From: Paenibacillus cymbidii
Lineage (GTDB): Bacteria > Bacillota > Bacilli > Paenibacillales > NBRC-103111
DNA: 64,000 nt
Assembly: GCF_004764705.1 (NCBI RefSeq)
Contig: NZ_SHLX01000035.1
Location: 1-64,000, forward strand
Direction: 5' to 3'
A program made the position numbers and the translations under genes. Of this stretch, positions 43,178 through 52,393 are shown in pieces. Every line of letters begins with the position of its first letter. Position 1 is the stretch's first letter. The notes below the pieces were generated by a model. It was not told the origin of the DNA and did no database searches. It was given only the letters and a program-made list of their open reading frames with translations.

Positions 43178-43318
43178 AATAGGCCCTGTTTTATTGGCTT
43201 TTTCGCCAAAAGCGAACAGCCCCTCCGAAATAACCAGTGAAATCACTGGCTATTTCGGCTATAAGGGCCTGAACCGGATCTCGCTGGGCAAATAAGCCAT
43301 GTTTTATGGGCTATTTTC
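43178..43318. repeat. multi-hairpin intergenic element, copy C (three hairpins)
   Basis: Palindromes start at 43178, 43228 and 43290 (spacing 50/62): AATAGGCCCTG...TTGGCTTTT, AAATAACCAGTG...CACTGGCTATTT and AAATAAGCCATG...ATGGGCTATTT. The left flank AAGCGTTTT and right flank CGTTACCC match those of copy B, so this looks like a version that has lost one hairpin. Confidence 0.88.
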
Positions 43319-43365
43319 GTTACCCGACAGGTCGCCGGAAAGGTTCAACCGCCGGCGCGGCGCAG

Positions 43366-45315
43366 TCAGCTTTCCGGCAGCCATACCTTCATTTCGCCCG
43401 GCTCCCGGTTCGCCCAGGAATAATACGGCACGGCGGTTATGGCGCAAGCCGTCAGGAGCGGACGCGACGTCCGGTACAGCGTATGCTCCCAGCCGCCGCG
43501 ATCGGCGCAGACCGCGCTGCCGCGAAGCGTCACGACGCCTCCGAGCAGCTCCGGCTCGAACACCGGCGCAAGCTCGGTCTCGCGCGGAAGCAGCAAGCTG
43601 CGCACCGGCACGTCGTGATCGGCCTGTTCGACGCAATAGACGAGCGGTCCGCGCTGCAAGGCGGCATGGCCGATATTGTGCCGCACGTCGGGATGGGCGT
43701 ATACGCGTTCGACCGGCATGTGCAGCCGCAGCCGAATCTCGTCGCCCGCGCTCCACTCGCGGTCAATCGATTCGTAGCCGCGCTCCGGTCCCGCTCCATC
43801 CGCCGCCGGACTGCCGTTAACGGCCAACTCATACGCCTCGCACCAGCCGGGAATGCGCAGCTTGAGCGCGAAACGCGTTGGTTCATCCATCGCGAGGCGC
43901 AGCCGAATGTCGCCGTCCCACGGATAGTCCGTTTCCACGATAACGCGCACGCGCCGCCCGTCCAGGTCGAACTCGGCTTCCCCTTGCATGTACAGGTGCA
44001 CGACCAGCTCGTCGGCCCGCGTCGAATAGGCGTATTGGCCGAGCGATGCGAGCAGGCGCGACAGGTTGGGAGGGCAGCAGGAACACCCGAACCAGTCGCT
44101 GCGGCGGTAATAATCCGGCATCGTTTTGTCGCCGCGTTTCGGGACGGAAGTACGATAGGACGCCAGCGGATTGCCGTAGAAATATTGCTTTCCATCCATG
44201 GAAATGCCGCTGATGGCGCCGTTGTACAACACCCGCTCCATCACATCTGCGTATTTGCCGTCCGTCCGGCGCTGCAGCATGCGGTGGTTCCACATGATCA
44301 GTCCGATGGAAGCGCACGTTTCGCAGTACGCCGTTTCGTTCGGCAGCTCGTAGTCGTTCGTGAACCCTTCGTTGGCGGCCGATGCGCCGATTCCCCCGGT
44401 AAGGTACATATGCTTCGTGCACAAATGGGTCCACAGCCGCTCGCACGCCGCGTACAAGCTGTCGTCGTCCTGCTCCGCGGCCAAGTCGGCCATCGCCGCG
44501 TACAAATACATCGCCCGCACCGAATGTCCAACAACCCGATCCTGCTCGCGCACGGGCTTGTGCGACTGCGAATATTCGCGAACGTGATGCGTCAGACGGC
44601 CCGGCTCTTCCCCGCGCTGTGCCGCTTCCAGATCGAAGTAATGCGGCTCCCGGCCGCGCTCTTCGACAAAATAGCTGCCAAGCTGCAAATACCGCGGCTC
44701 GCCCGTCGTCCGGTACAGCTTGACCAGCGCCAGCTCGATTTCCTCGTGGCCGCAATAGCCGCGCTTCTGTCCCGGACCCGTGCCGAACACGGTGCCGATA
44801 TAGTCGGCGTAGCGGCAGGCGACTTGCAGCAGGCCGCGCTTGCCGGTCGCCTCGTAGTGCGCGACGGCCGCCTCGATCAGATGCCCCGCGCAGTAAAGCT
44901 CATGGTTGTCGCGCAGGTTCGTCCAACGGTTCTCCGGCTCGACCGCCGTATAATGCGTGTTCAGGTAACCGTCTTCCTGCTGGGCCGAAGCGATCAGCAC
45001 GATCAGTTCGTCGAGCTGCGCGTCCAAAGCCGGATCCGGCGTAGTCGCCAAACTGAAGCTTGCGGCTTCGATCCATTTGGCCACGTCCGAATCCCAAAAA
45101 ACATGGGGCACCGGCTCCTGCCCGGGTTTCCAATCCTGCCTGAAGGCGTCGATGCGACCGGTCTCCTTGCATTTGTCGTAAGCGGTCGGAATTGTGACTG
45201 CCCGGTTCAATTCGATTTTCGGCGCCCAGAACCGGTCATCGATCGTCACGCGATCGAAACGAACCGGGCGATATACGGTTGTTGCCGCCATCTTGCGCTT
45301 CCCCTCCCGTTTCAT
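43366..45315 (-). CDS. GH127 beta-L-arabinofuranosidase
   Basis: The 649-residue enzyme is a glycoside hydrolase family 127 member that removes beta-L-arabinofuranose. By comparison with bifidobacterial HypBA1, the zinc-cysteine site is E332, C334, C413 and C414 (ETC and CSCCPPN) and the acid/base glutamate is E316 in NEGFTNDYELPN. No signal peptide is present, so imported oligosaccharides are the likely substrate. The ATG at 45315 follows AAGGAGG. The gene is divergent from an AraC regulator. Confidence 0.93.
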   Translation of the reverse strand: MKREGKRKMAATTVYRPVRFDRVTIDDRFWAPKIELNRAVTIPTAYDKCKETGRIDAFRQDWKPGQEPVPHVFWDSDVAKWIEAASFSLATTPDPALDAQLDELIVLIASAQQEDGYLNTHYTAVEPENRWTNLRDNHELYCAGHLIEAAVAHYEATGKRGLLQVACRYADYIGTVFGTGPGQKRGYCGHEEIELALVKLYRTTGEPRYLQLGSYFVEERGREPHYFDLEAAQRGEEPGRLTHHVREYSQSHKPVREQDRVVGHSVRAMYLYAAMADLAAEQDDDSLYAACERLWTHLCTKHMYLTGGIGASAANEGFTNDYELPNETAYCETCASIGLIMWNHRMLQRRTDGKYADVMERVLYNGAISGISMDGKQYFYGNPLASYRTSVPKRGDKTMPDYYRRSDWFGCSCCPPNLSRLLASLGQYAYSTRADELVVHLYMQGEAEFDLDGRRVRVIVETDYPWDGDIRLRLAMDEPTRFALKLRIPGWCEAYELAVNGSPAADGAGPERGYESIDREWSAGDEIRLRLHMPVERVYAHPDVRHNIGHAALQRGPLVYCVEQADHDVPVRSLLLPRETELAPVFEPELLGGVVTLRGSAVCADRGGWEHTLYRTSRPLLTACAITAVPYYSWANREPGEMKVWLPES

Positions 45316-45410
45316 GTCTGCTTCCTCCTTCATCTTGCCGTATTGCCCCCGTTGCGGCAAGAGGAGCCGAACGTATAAAATAGAGACAATTCCGACCTGG
45401 AGGTTGCGCC

Positions 45411-46241
45411 ATGGACGAGGAACGATTGCCGCTGACGGCGGCGCTGCCGGTGCAGGCGCTGAACGGGGGCCTGTTCCTGTCGCGCGGGATCGGCCGGCAT
45501 CCCGTGCGTACGATCGATTCGTACGAAATGATCGTCGTGCAGTCGGGCACGCTTGGCATTTTCGAGGAGGACCGGCGTTTCGACGTGGAAGCCGGCCAGG
45601 CGCTGCTGCTGCGCCCGCACCGCAAGCACGGCGGCACCAAAACTTACCCCGCCGATCTGTCGTTTTACTGGGTACACTTCCGTCTGCATGGCGACATGCC
45701 TGCCGGCGCGCCCCCGCTCTTCGAGCTGGCGCAGCTGACGACGCTGTCCGAGCCGGAGCCGGTCATCGAGCTGTTCCGGCGGTTTCTCGACCGGCAGGAG
45801 CAAGGGCGGCGCAACAAGCTGCCGCTTGATTTGCTGATGCTCGAGATGCTGAGCGAAATCGCCGGCACGAGCGACGAGCGCGAGCTGGAGTCGAGCCGCA
45901 CGAACGCGCTGGCTGCACGGGCCGACAGCCTGCTGCGCACGCATTTTCACGAGCCCGTATCAACCGCGTGGCTCGCCGAACGGCTCGGCTGCAACCCGGA
46001 CTATTTGGGCCGCGTTTACCATCGCCGCTATGTCAGGACGCTGACGGACGCCCTGCATGAGTACCGGTTGAAGCATGCCTGCCAGCTGCTGCTTGAGGGC
46101 ACGGGCAACATCGACGAAATCGCGCGCCGATCGGGTTACGCGGACGCCGCCTATTTTCGCCGCATGTTCAAACGCTACAAGGGCGTCGCCCCCTCGCACT
46201 ACAAGAAAAAATTTTCACTGGTCCATGTCAATACGGAATAA
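45411..46241 (+). CDS. AraC-family regulator with N-terminal cupin
   Basis: The 276-residue protein has an AraC sensor cupin (SYEMIVVQSGTLGIFEEDRRFDVEAGQALLLRPHRKHGG) and a C-terminal double helix-turn-helix (STAWLAERLGCNPDYLGRVYHRRY; DEIARRSGYADAAYFRRMFKRYKGVAP). The ATG is preceded by TGGAGG. It lies 95 bases from the divergent GH127 start, so activation of that gene by arabinose or a related sugar is the simplest reading. Confidence 0.92.
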   Translation: MDEERLPLTAALPVQALNGGLFLSRGIGRHPVRTIDSYEMIVVQSGTLGIFEEDRRFDVEAGQALLLRPHRKHGGTKTYPADLSFYWVHFRLHGDMPAGAPPLFELAQLTTLSEPEPVIELFRRFLDRQEQGRRNKLPLDLLMLEMLSEIAGTSDERELESSRTNALAARADSLLRTHFHEPVSTAWLAERLGCNPDYLGRVYHRRYVRTLTDALHEYRLKHACQLLLEGTGNIDEIARRSGYADAAYFRRMFKRYKGVAPSHYKKKFSLVHVNTE

Positions 46242-46284
46242 TCAATGCGACCTGCGTGGCCTCTCTCCCTCAGGAATGTTTGGA

Positions 46285-49200
46285 TCAATAAAGGAACGGC
46301 GTCAGCTGATCGTACGGCCCGAGCCCCGCGTCGCCCGGCAAAATGTCCGCATGCGATGCCGTGCCGGAATAAAAGACGCTGCGAACCGCATCCAGGTAAC
46401 CAAAGCCGGCCAAATTAGACGGCATCAGCGCATGGCCTTCGTTGATTTCGTTCCAGTTGTCCAGCAGAATCAGCTTGCCGCCAAGCGACCCCGAGGCATA
46501 ACCGGGCATGAACGTATCGCGCAGCCAGGTCAGACCGGTCTTGAAATCGGCGACCGACACGTTCGTCTTGCGGCTTCCGCCCCATGGTTCGTCGCCCCAC
46601 CCTTGCGTCAGCACCGGGATCGGATCGAGCACGTTGTACCCGCGAATCGTCGACAGCCGCGACTGCTGCGCGCTCATCCCCGCGGTCGTCCACGTATACG
46701 AATACTGGTAGTCGAAGCCGCGGTCATCCAGCGCCTGCGTATTGGCCAGCGCCGTCTGCCGGTTCTCCCCGACGAAGATCGCGCCAGCGAAGCCTTCGGC
46801 AATAAGCATGTTGCGAACGTCGTCGAGCGCAGCCGCGAAATTGGCGGCAACCGGCACGTTCAGCAGCGACGTGTTATAGATGAAGATGACCGGCTTGTTG
46901 TCGATTTTGAAGTACGACGGGTGCTTGAAGTAATGCTCGATCCAGAACGGCACGATATTCGTCTTGAAATCGGCCTCCGTCGCGGTTCCGGACACCCACG
47001 ATATGGCAAAATCGATCAGATCGATGCCGTTTGCGTTCAGCATCCCATCGTTCAGCATTGCCGACTCGACCGGCTCCTTGATCGGAAACCCTTCCCCGCC
47101 GGTGTTGCGGAACCAGCACGGCATATACAGGCCGATGCCATGCTCGACGAGCGACTTGATCATCCAGTCCGCAACTTCCGGATTGCCGTCTTCGAAATAA
47201 CCGAGCAGCGGAAGCCGGTTGTCGTAAGGGCGCAGCGAGTCGTAGCCGATATGATGCCCTTCGCGCCACAAGTCGCACGCCTGCATGCCAACGGTGACCG
47301 AATTGTCGGGCGTGACTTTCGTCGGGGCCGGCACCTGGCTTTCGTATACGCCGGCGAACACTTTGAAATCGTCGACCCACATGTCGCCCGTATTGGCGGA
47401 AGATGTCACTGTCTTGATCGTATCCAGGTTCGACGTGTTGTTGCGAAACGGCACCTGCGAAGCGACCTTGGTCTTGTTGACGTAGATGTCGGCCAGATCG
47501 GTCGACGCGTCGGCAACGATCCGGATATCGTACCAGACGTTCGCCTTGTACCCGCCCCAGATCGTCACCGGGGTGCCGCTCGCATTCTCGTAGGCGATGT
47601 CGCCGCCCGCCGTCACGAGCTTGACCCCGACCGTGCCGCCGCTCAGCAGCTGCACGCTCATGCCGTCCGTCTTGACCGGCAGCAGGAACGAAAATTCCGC
47701 TGTCATCCGGCCGGTTTGGGCGGCGAAGCCGCCGCTCAGCGACACGCCGCCGCTGCCGCTCGTATCGCTCAGCTTATACGACCACGTGTCCGTCGGCGCA
47801 TTGCTTTTCATCTGCTGAATGCTGCCTGTCCCGCCGGTATTGTCGGCCGTCCACCCATATGGCGTGCTGCCGGCCGCATTCGCGACGAAATTGTCGTAGA
47901 GCGCAAAGCCGGTTACCAGCTCGACCGGACCGACGTACATCGTCGTCGTGCCGCTGCCGGTCGTCTGCACGAACACGTTGTCCAGGCCGGCGACCGCGTT
48001 GCGGAACGGCACGCCGCTGACGGACGCCCCGGCCCCGTTGACGGCGATGTCGGCCGTGTCCGAGTCGATATTGGCGGCAATCCGTATGCCGTACCAGGTG
48101 TTGACGGCATAGCCCGCGACGAGCGTTACCGGATTGCCGGAAGCATCCTCGTAAACGAGATTGCCGCCCGATGTAAGCAGCCTGACGGCCGACGTCGTCC
48201 CGTCGCGCAGCTCCCACGTCAATCCGTCGACCTTGGCCGTGACCCGGAAGCGGAACTGCAGCGTGGCCGAGCCGCCGCTCATTCGCAGGAAGGGGCGCGT
48301 CGCCGATACCGCAGCGCTCGCGCTCGAGTCGAGCAGCCGAACCGAAGAAGCGCCGTCCGGCGCCAGCTCGCGGGTTACCGAGCCGCCGGCGGCGTTAACG
48401 ATCCAGGTTGACGGCAGCGTGCCGGCGCGGCCGAGCTGATCGTCGATCAGATGGCCCCGACGGGCCGTGCGCGGAAGCGCCGTCGTAAACTGGATATAGT
48501 CGAGCTTGGACGGATCGGTGCCGGACGTCCCTTCAATGACGAACGTGTCGCCGTTAGCGACGTATGCGTACTCCTTGACCGCACGAACGTGAGGCGCTCC
48601 GTCGTCGTACTGGCCTTTCCAGTAGTCGATCTGCGTCCCGTTCTGGCGGACGCGGAACGAGCTGTCGGAAGCGCCCGACACTTCGGCGTAGCCGACATTG
48701 ATCGCATAGTAGCCGGAAGCGCCGCCGAACGTGAACGTCGCCGTCCCCGTACCGGATGCGGCCACCTTCACCACCTGGCCCCCGCGCGCGCCGACCATGC
48801 TTTCCGCCGTGTAATTGCCGAGCGTCGCCGCTTCCGCCTCATACACAATACCGTGCGGCTGCGGAGGAGCGGTCGTATAATCGACGAAGCTCACGTTGTC
48901 GACGTAGAACAAATCGCCGGTGCCCGTCGTCGATCCGCTGGAGAAGCCGAACCGGTCCATCGTCGCATGTGTATTGCGCTTGCCGATGTCGGCAACATAC
49001 GTCCCGCCGACATACAGCTTGGCCGACGAGGTGTCATCCGCGACCAGCCGAATCCGGTTCCACGCGTTGAACGTCACCGTGCCGGCGCCGGCAGCCGTTA
49101 CCCAGCTCGAGCCGTTGTAGTACTGCACACTGCCGTTCGCAAGAACGCCGACGAAAAACACCTGGTCGGCCGTCGTGTTGCCCCCGTTGCCGATATAGAA

Positions 49201-50094
49201 AATGTTCCGCCCCGGAGCGGTCGCCGGATACAGGCTGAACTCGAGCACCTTCGTTGCCGCAGGCGTCGTCACCTTATACGCGTTTGACGAAAGCGTCGCA
49301 TTGTTGTCGTTGATGCGCAGCGACAGGCTGCCGCTTGCGGCTACCGTGGAGCTGACCGCTACGTCGGAAGCGAGCAAGGTATATCCCGGCGCCAGCGTGC
49401 CGCTCGCTGCGTTCTCGAACGTATCCTCCGTCGCGGGGTCGGTCAACGTGACATCGTCGATGAAGAAATCGTCGCCCGTGCCCGCCGTCGAACCGGTGAC
49501 GAAGGCGACGCGATCCATCGTGGCGAACGTATTCCACTTGGCGGCCGTGCCGACGTAAGACCCGTTGACATACACGTCGGCGCTCGTCGTATTGGACGCC
49601 TCGACGCGAATCGCATTCCAGGCGTTAAACGTCACCGTGCCGACGCTGCCGAGGTAATTCCACACCGTTCCGTTGTAATACTTGATTCGCCCGTCGGCGT
49701 GCACGGCGAGACGGAACACGACGTTCGCGTTCGTGCTGCCGCCGCTTGACAGGTCGAATATTTGCGAGAACGCCGCCGCTACGGGATAAATGCGGAACTC
49801 CAGCCGTTTGGCGGCGGAAGGCGTTGTCGTCCGCGCCAGATTGGCGAGGGCGGTCGATGTCGTGTCCCGGAGCCGGATCGACCTGGTGCCGGAATAAGCT
49901 TGCGCGGTCGACACGAGCCCGTCGACGCCAAGCGGCGCATAACCGTTCGGCGCTTCGCCGGCGGTATCGCTTTCAAACGTATCGGGCATGGCCGACGCGG
50001 CCGCGCGTCCCGCCCACAGCCAGCCGGCGCAAGCGCACACGGCAGCGGCCAACAGCCAAACGAGCAGAATGCGGATTGAAGATCGCTGAATCAT
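46285..50094 (-). CDS. secreted multidomain protein with C-terminal WbsX/GH99-like domain
   Basis: The 1269-residue exported protein begins with a signal peptide (about 1-35). Then follow two related LamG/DUF-like beta-sandwich repeats (about 35-220 and 220-410, each ending with a DDFFIDDVT- or YVDNVSF-like strand), a CBM35/6-like module (about 415-545, VYEAEAATLGNYTAESM to DYIQFT), two more beta-sandwich repeats (about 545-930), and a catalytic-like region (about 930-1269: GYFEDGNPEVADWMIKSLVEHG, PVIFIYNTS, LLDNWNEINEGH) similar to WbsX/GH99-type endo-mannosidase relatives. The start could be the GTG two codons earlier, nearer AAAGGAG. It ends the transporter operon. Confidence 0.82.
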   Translation of the reverse strand: MIQRSSIRILLVWLLAAAVCACAGWLWAGRAAASAMPDTFESDTAGEAPNGYAPLGVDGLVSTAQAYSGTRSIRLRDTTSTALANLARTTTPSAAKRLEFRIYPVAAAFSQIFDLSSGGSTNANVVFRLAVHADGRIKYYNGTVWNYLGSVGTVTFNAWNAIRVEASNTTSADVYVNGSYVGTAAKWNTFATMDRVAFVTGSTAGTGDDFFIDDVTLTDPATEDTFENAASGTLAPGYTLLASDVAVSSTVAASGSLSLRINDNNATLSSNAYKVTTPAATKVLEFSLYPATAPGRNIFYIGNGGNTTADQVFFVGVLANGSVQYYNGSSWVTAAGAGTVTFNAWNRIRLVADDTSSAKLYVGGTYVADIGKRNTHATMDRFGFSSGSTTGTGDLFYVDNVSFVDYTTAPPQPHGIVYEAEAATLGNYTAESMVGARGGQVVKVAASGTGTATFTFGGASGYYAINVGYAEVSGASDSSFRVRQNGTQIDYWKGQYDDGAPHVRAVKEYAYVANGDTFVIEGTSGTDPSKLDYIQFTTALPRTARRGHLIDDQLGRAGTLPSTWIVNAAGGSVTRELAPDGASSVRLLDSSASAAVSATRPFLRMSGGSATLQFRFRVTAKVDGLTWELRDGTTSAVRLLTSGGNLVYEDASGNPVTLVAGYAVNTWYGIRIAANIDSDTADIAVNGAGASVSGVPFRNAVAGLDNVFVQTTGSGTTTMYVGPVELVTGFALYDNFVANAAGSTPYGWTADNTGGTGSIQQMKSNAPTDTWSYKLSDTSGSGGVSLSGGFAAQTGRMTAEFSFLLPVKTDGMSVQLLSGGTVGVKLVTAGGDIAYENASGTPVTIWGGYKANVWYDIRIVADASTDLADIYVNKTKVASQVPFRNNTSNLDTIKTVTSSANTGDMWVDDFKVFAGVYESQVPAPTKVTPDNSVTVGMQACDLWREGHHIGYDSLRPYDNRLPLLGYFEDGNPEVADWMIKSLVEHGIGLYMPCWFRNTGGEGFPIKEPVESAMLNDGMLNANGIDLIDFAISWVSGTATEADFKTNIVPFWIEHYFKHPSYFKIDNKPVIFIYNTSLLNVPVAANFAAALDDVRNMLIAEGFAGAIFVGENRQTALANTQALDDRGFDYQYSYTWTTAGMSAQQSRLSTIRGYNVLDPIPVLTQGWGDEPWGGSRKTNVSVADFKTGLTWLRDTFMPGYASGSLGGKLILLDNWNEINEGHALMPSNLAGFGYLDAVRSVFYSGTASHADILPGDAGLGPYDQLTPFLY

Positions 50095-50128
50095 CCTCAC
50101 ATCGTCTCCTTTTACAGTTGGATAAACG

Positions 50129-51418
50129 CTACTCCCCAACCTCCACTTCGATCTGCACCAGCACCCCTTCGAACTTGCGCAAGTCCGGCCGGTACGGAAC
50201 GAACGCGATCAGCTTGCGCGCCGCTTCGTCCCACAGCACGGCGTGATTGGAATAGTCGACCGGATGCACGGCCGACGCCTCGTCCTGCTCCGGCTGCTTG
50301 CCGATGATCGGCGTAACGCTTCCGCTGTTGACAGCAAGCGCATCCGCATCCACCGTTGCTACGCATAGCGGGTAACGCGGCAGATTGCCGTCCGGATTGT
50401 CCTCGTTCACCATGCCGATGTAATACACGGCGCCTGCGGCGTCGCGCACCAAACATAAGGACGAAGAGGAGGAATACATAAGCCGGCCGTCATCATAGCG
50501 CAGCCGCTTAGGGTCGCTCCACGTCTCGCCTTGATCGGGCGAGACGCAGATCCACTTCGTGCCGGGCATTCGCTCCCGCGCGTGCATATTGCTGCCGCGC
50601 AGCACCATAATCAGCCGACCGTCGTCGCATTCGACGATGCCGGGCTCGTACAAGCCGCGCGTCGTTTCCGTCACCGGAGCGCCGGCGAAGCCGCCGCCGA
50701 TCGTCCAGTCGTAGCGCCCCTCGTCCTCCCTCCAGCGGCCGAACAGGCAGCCGGACTGGAAGAAGCCCATCACCGTCGGGTTGATCAGCTCGCCCTCGCC
50801 GTCCACCATCTGGATCTGCACGCCGAGAACGATGTCGCCGCTGTGCCTGCCTTCTCCGCAAGCAATAATCGGCTGCGACGACATGATCATATTGGTCCCG
50901 TAGCTGACGCCGGGGAACATCCGGTCGCGGTCCCAGCCCGCGCCCGACTGGTGAATATACGTACCGTCGGTCCACGTCTCGCCGCCGTCGAACGACAGGC
51001 AATAATACATGCGCCGCTTGCGCAGAATGGAGCCGAGAATCGTTTGCAGATCGCCTTCCCGCCACAAATATTCGGTGACGAACCGCACAAGCGCGCCGGA
51101 ACGCGCGTCGTACAAGCAGCCGTTTTGACTTTTCATCATTTTCTCGTCCGTGTCGGTGTTCGGGCGGTACGCCCGATCGAACAATCCGGTTTCCCGCCAC
51201 GTGGTTCCTTTATCGTCGGAGATGCGGCATAATACGCCGATCCCCCGATCCGAGCCTTCGAACAGGTTCATCAGCTGCACCCAGCGGACGCGCTCCGGCT
51301 GCGTCGGATGCGGGCAAGCGACAGTCGTTGCGCTGAGCGGGAACAACCCCTCGCGAACAAACGACTGTTCCGTGCGAACGACACGGAAAGCCGCCGGTTG
51401 GTTCGATTTTGCCGACAT
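50129..51418 (-). CDS. BNR/Asp-box (sialidase-fold) protein
   Basis: The 429-residue protein is a six-bladed sialidase-fold member with Asp boxes SDDKGTTW, SFDGGETW and SPDQGETW. EPGIVECDDGRLIMVLRGSN resembles the glutamate-containing blade of exo-sialidase-like enzymes. No signal peptide is seen, so it may act on imported glycans. The ATG at 51418 lies nine bases after AAGGAG; an upstream ATG is too close to it. It lies between the permease gene and the big secreted protein in the same operon. Confidence 0.8.
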   Translation of the reverse strand: MSAKSNQPAAFRVVRTEQSFVREGLFPLSATTVACPHPTQPERVRWVQLMNLFEGSDRGIGVLCRISDDKGTTWRETGLFDRAYRPNTDTDEKMMKSQNGCLYDARSGALVRFVTEYLWREGDLQTILGSILRKRRMYYCLSFDGGETWTDGTYIHQSGAGWDRDRMFPGVSYGTNMIMSSQPIIACGEGRHSGDIVLGVQIQMVDGEGELINPTVMGFFQSGCLFGRWREDEGRYDWTIGGGFAGAPVTETTRGLYEPGIVECDDGRLIMVLRGSNMHARERMPGTKWICVSPDQGETWSDPKRLRYDDGRLMYSSSSSLCLVRDAAGAVYYIGMVNEDNPDGNLPRYPLCVATVDADALAVNSGSVTPIIGKQPEQDEASAVHPVDYSNHAVLWDEAARKLIAFVPYRPDLRKFEGVLVQIEVEVGE

Positions 51419-51462
51419 GGTCATCTTCTCCTTCAATGTTGTTTCCGGCGCGACCGCACTTG

Positions 51463-52392
51463 TCACCCTTTCAACGAGCCGACGGTGATCCCTTTGACGA
51501 AATACTTTTGCAGGAACGGGTACACAAGCACGATCGGGCCGATCGAAATGAGCACGACCGCGGCCCGCACATTGTTCAGCGTCAGCTCGGGGCGATGCGC
51601 GCTTTCCAGCACGATGTCCTGCGCCTGCTGGTTGACTGCCGTCAACATGTCGCGCAGTATCATTTGGATGACCGTCCTGTCGCGGTCGCGAATGTAAATC
51701 ATCGCGTCGAACCAGGCGTTCCAATGCGAAACGGCGGACCACAGCACGACCGTCGCCAGCACCGGAAGCGAAATCGGCAGGATGACGCGGGCGAGCATCG
51801 TCCCGTAATGAGCGCCGTCGATCAGGGCGGATTCCTCGTACGCCGGGTCCAGCGTCTGAAAAAAGTTGCGCATGATCAGCACGCTGAATATGCTGACGGC
51901 AGGCGGAATGATCAGTACGAGGAAGTTGTCCAGCAGCCCGAGACTCTTGATCAGCAAGTAGCTCGGAATCAATCCCCCGCTGAAAAACATCGGGATCAGG
52001 AAGTACACGGTCAACCCGCTGCGGAACGGCAGGTTGCGCTTGGCCAGCGGGTAGGCGGCGATCACCGTAAACGTGACGCTGAGCGTGGAGCCGAGCACCG
52101 TGCGCACGATGCTGTTCCAGTAGGCGCGGGCAATATCTTCGTACGATACGAGGAAGCGGTACGCGTCGAGGCTCCACTCGCCGCTCCACAGGTGCACCCC
52201 GAGCGTCGTCGCCGCGTTCGGACCGGACAGGCTGAGCACCGCCGTCTGCCAGAACGGGTACAGGATGGACAAGGAAAACAAAATCAGCAGCAGGCCGTTG
52301 CACATTGCGAACAAGCGCGCGCCAAGCGGCGTGCGGCGGCGTGCGGTGCGCCCCTTGCGTTGCCCGCCGATGACGGCAATCGGATCGTTCAT
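51463..52392 (-). CDS. carbohydrate ABC permease (YtcP/LplC-like)
   Basis: The 309-residue permease has six membrane segments and the family coupling loop EESALIDGAHYGTMLARVILPISLPVLAT. It ends in QKYFVKGITVGSLKG, the hallmark of LplC/YtcP permeases for oligosaccharides of plant polysaccharides. The ATG at 52392 begins one base after the stop of the partner permease. It works with LplB-type permease, the binding lipoprotein and an MsmX-like ATPase that must be encoded elsewhere. Confidence 0.93.
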   Translation of the reverse strand: MNDPIAVIGGQRKGRTARRRTPLGARLFAMCNGLLLILFSLSILYPFWQTAVLSLSGPNAATTLGVHLWSGEWSLDAYRFLVSYEDIARAYWNSIVRTVLGSTLSVTFTVIAAYPLAKRNLPFRSGLTVYFLIPMFFSGGLIPSYLLIKSLGLLDNFLVLIIPPAVSIFSVLIMRNFFQTLDPAYEESALIDGAHYGTMLARVILPISLPVLATVVLWSAVSHWNAWFDAMIYIRDRDRTVIQMILRDMLTAVNQQAQDIVLESAHRPELTLNNVRAAVVLISIGPIVLVYPFLQKYFVKGITVGSLKG

Positions 52393-52393
52393 G

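Larger units (their letters stand above)
42635..43365. other. 731-bp gene-free region
   Basis: No coding region with a ribosome binding site was found. The stretch holds the cre-like site and twin palindromes (42673-42764), a MITE-like inverted-repeat unit (42901-43087) and hairpin element copy C (43178-43318). Confidence 0.75.

Noticed and set aside
43178-43318. Hairpin array as a CRISPR
   Set aside because: The repeated units are palindromes of varying sequence, too few, with no unique equal-length spacers and no cas genes.
46075-48411. A 778-codon plus-strand open frame
   Set aside because: Shadow of the secreted multidomain gene and the end of the AraC gene; composition rich in Arg/His/Gln without any domain.
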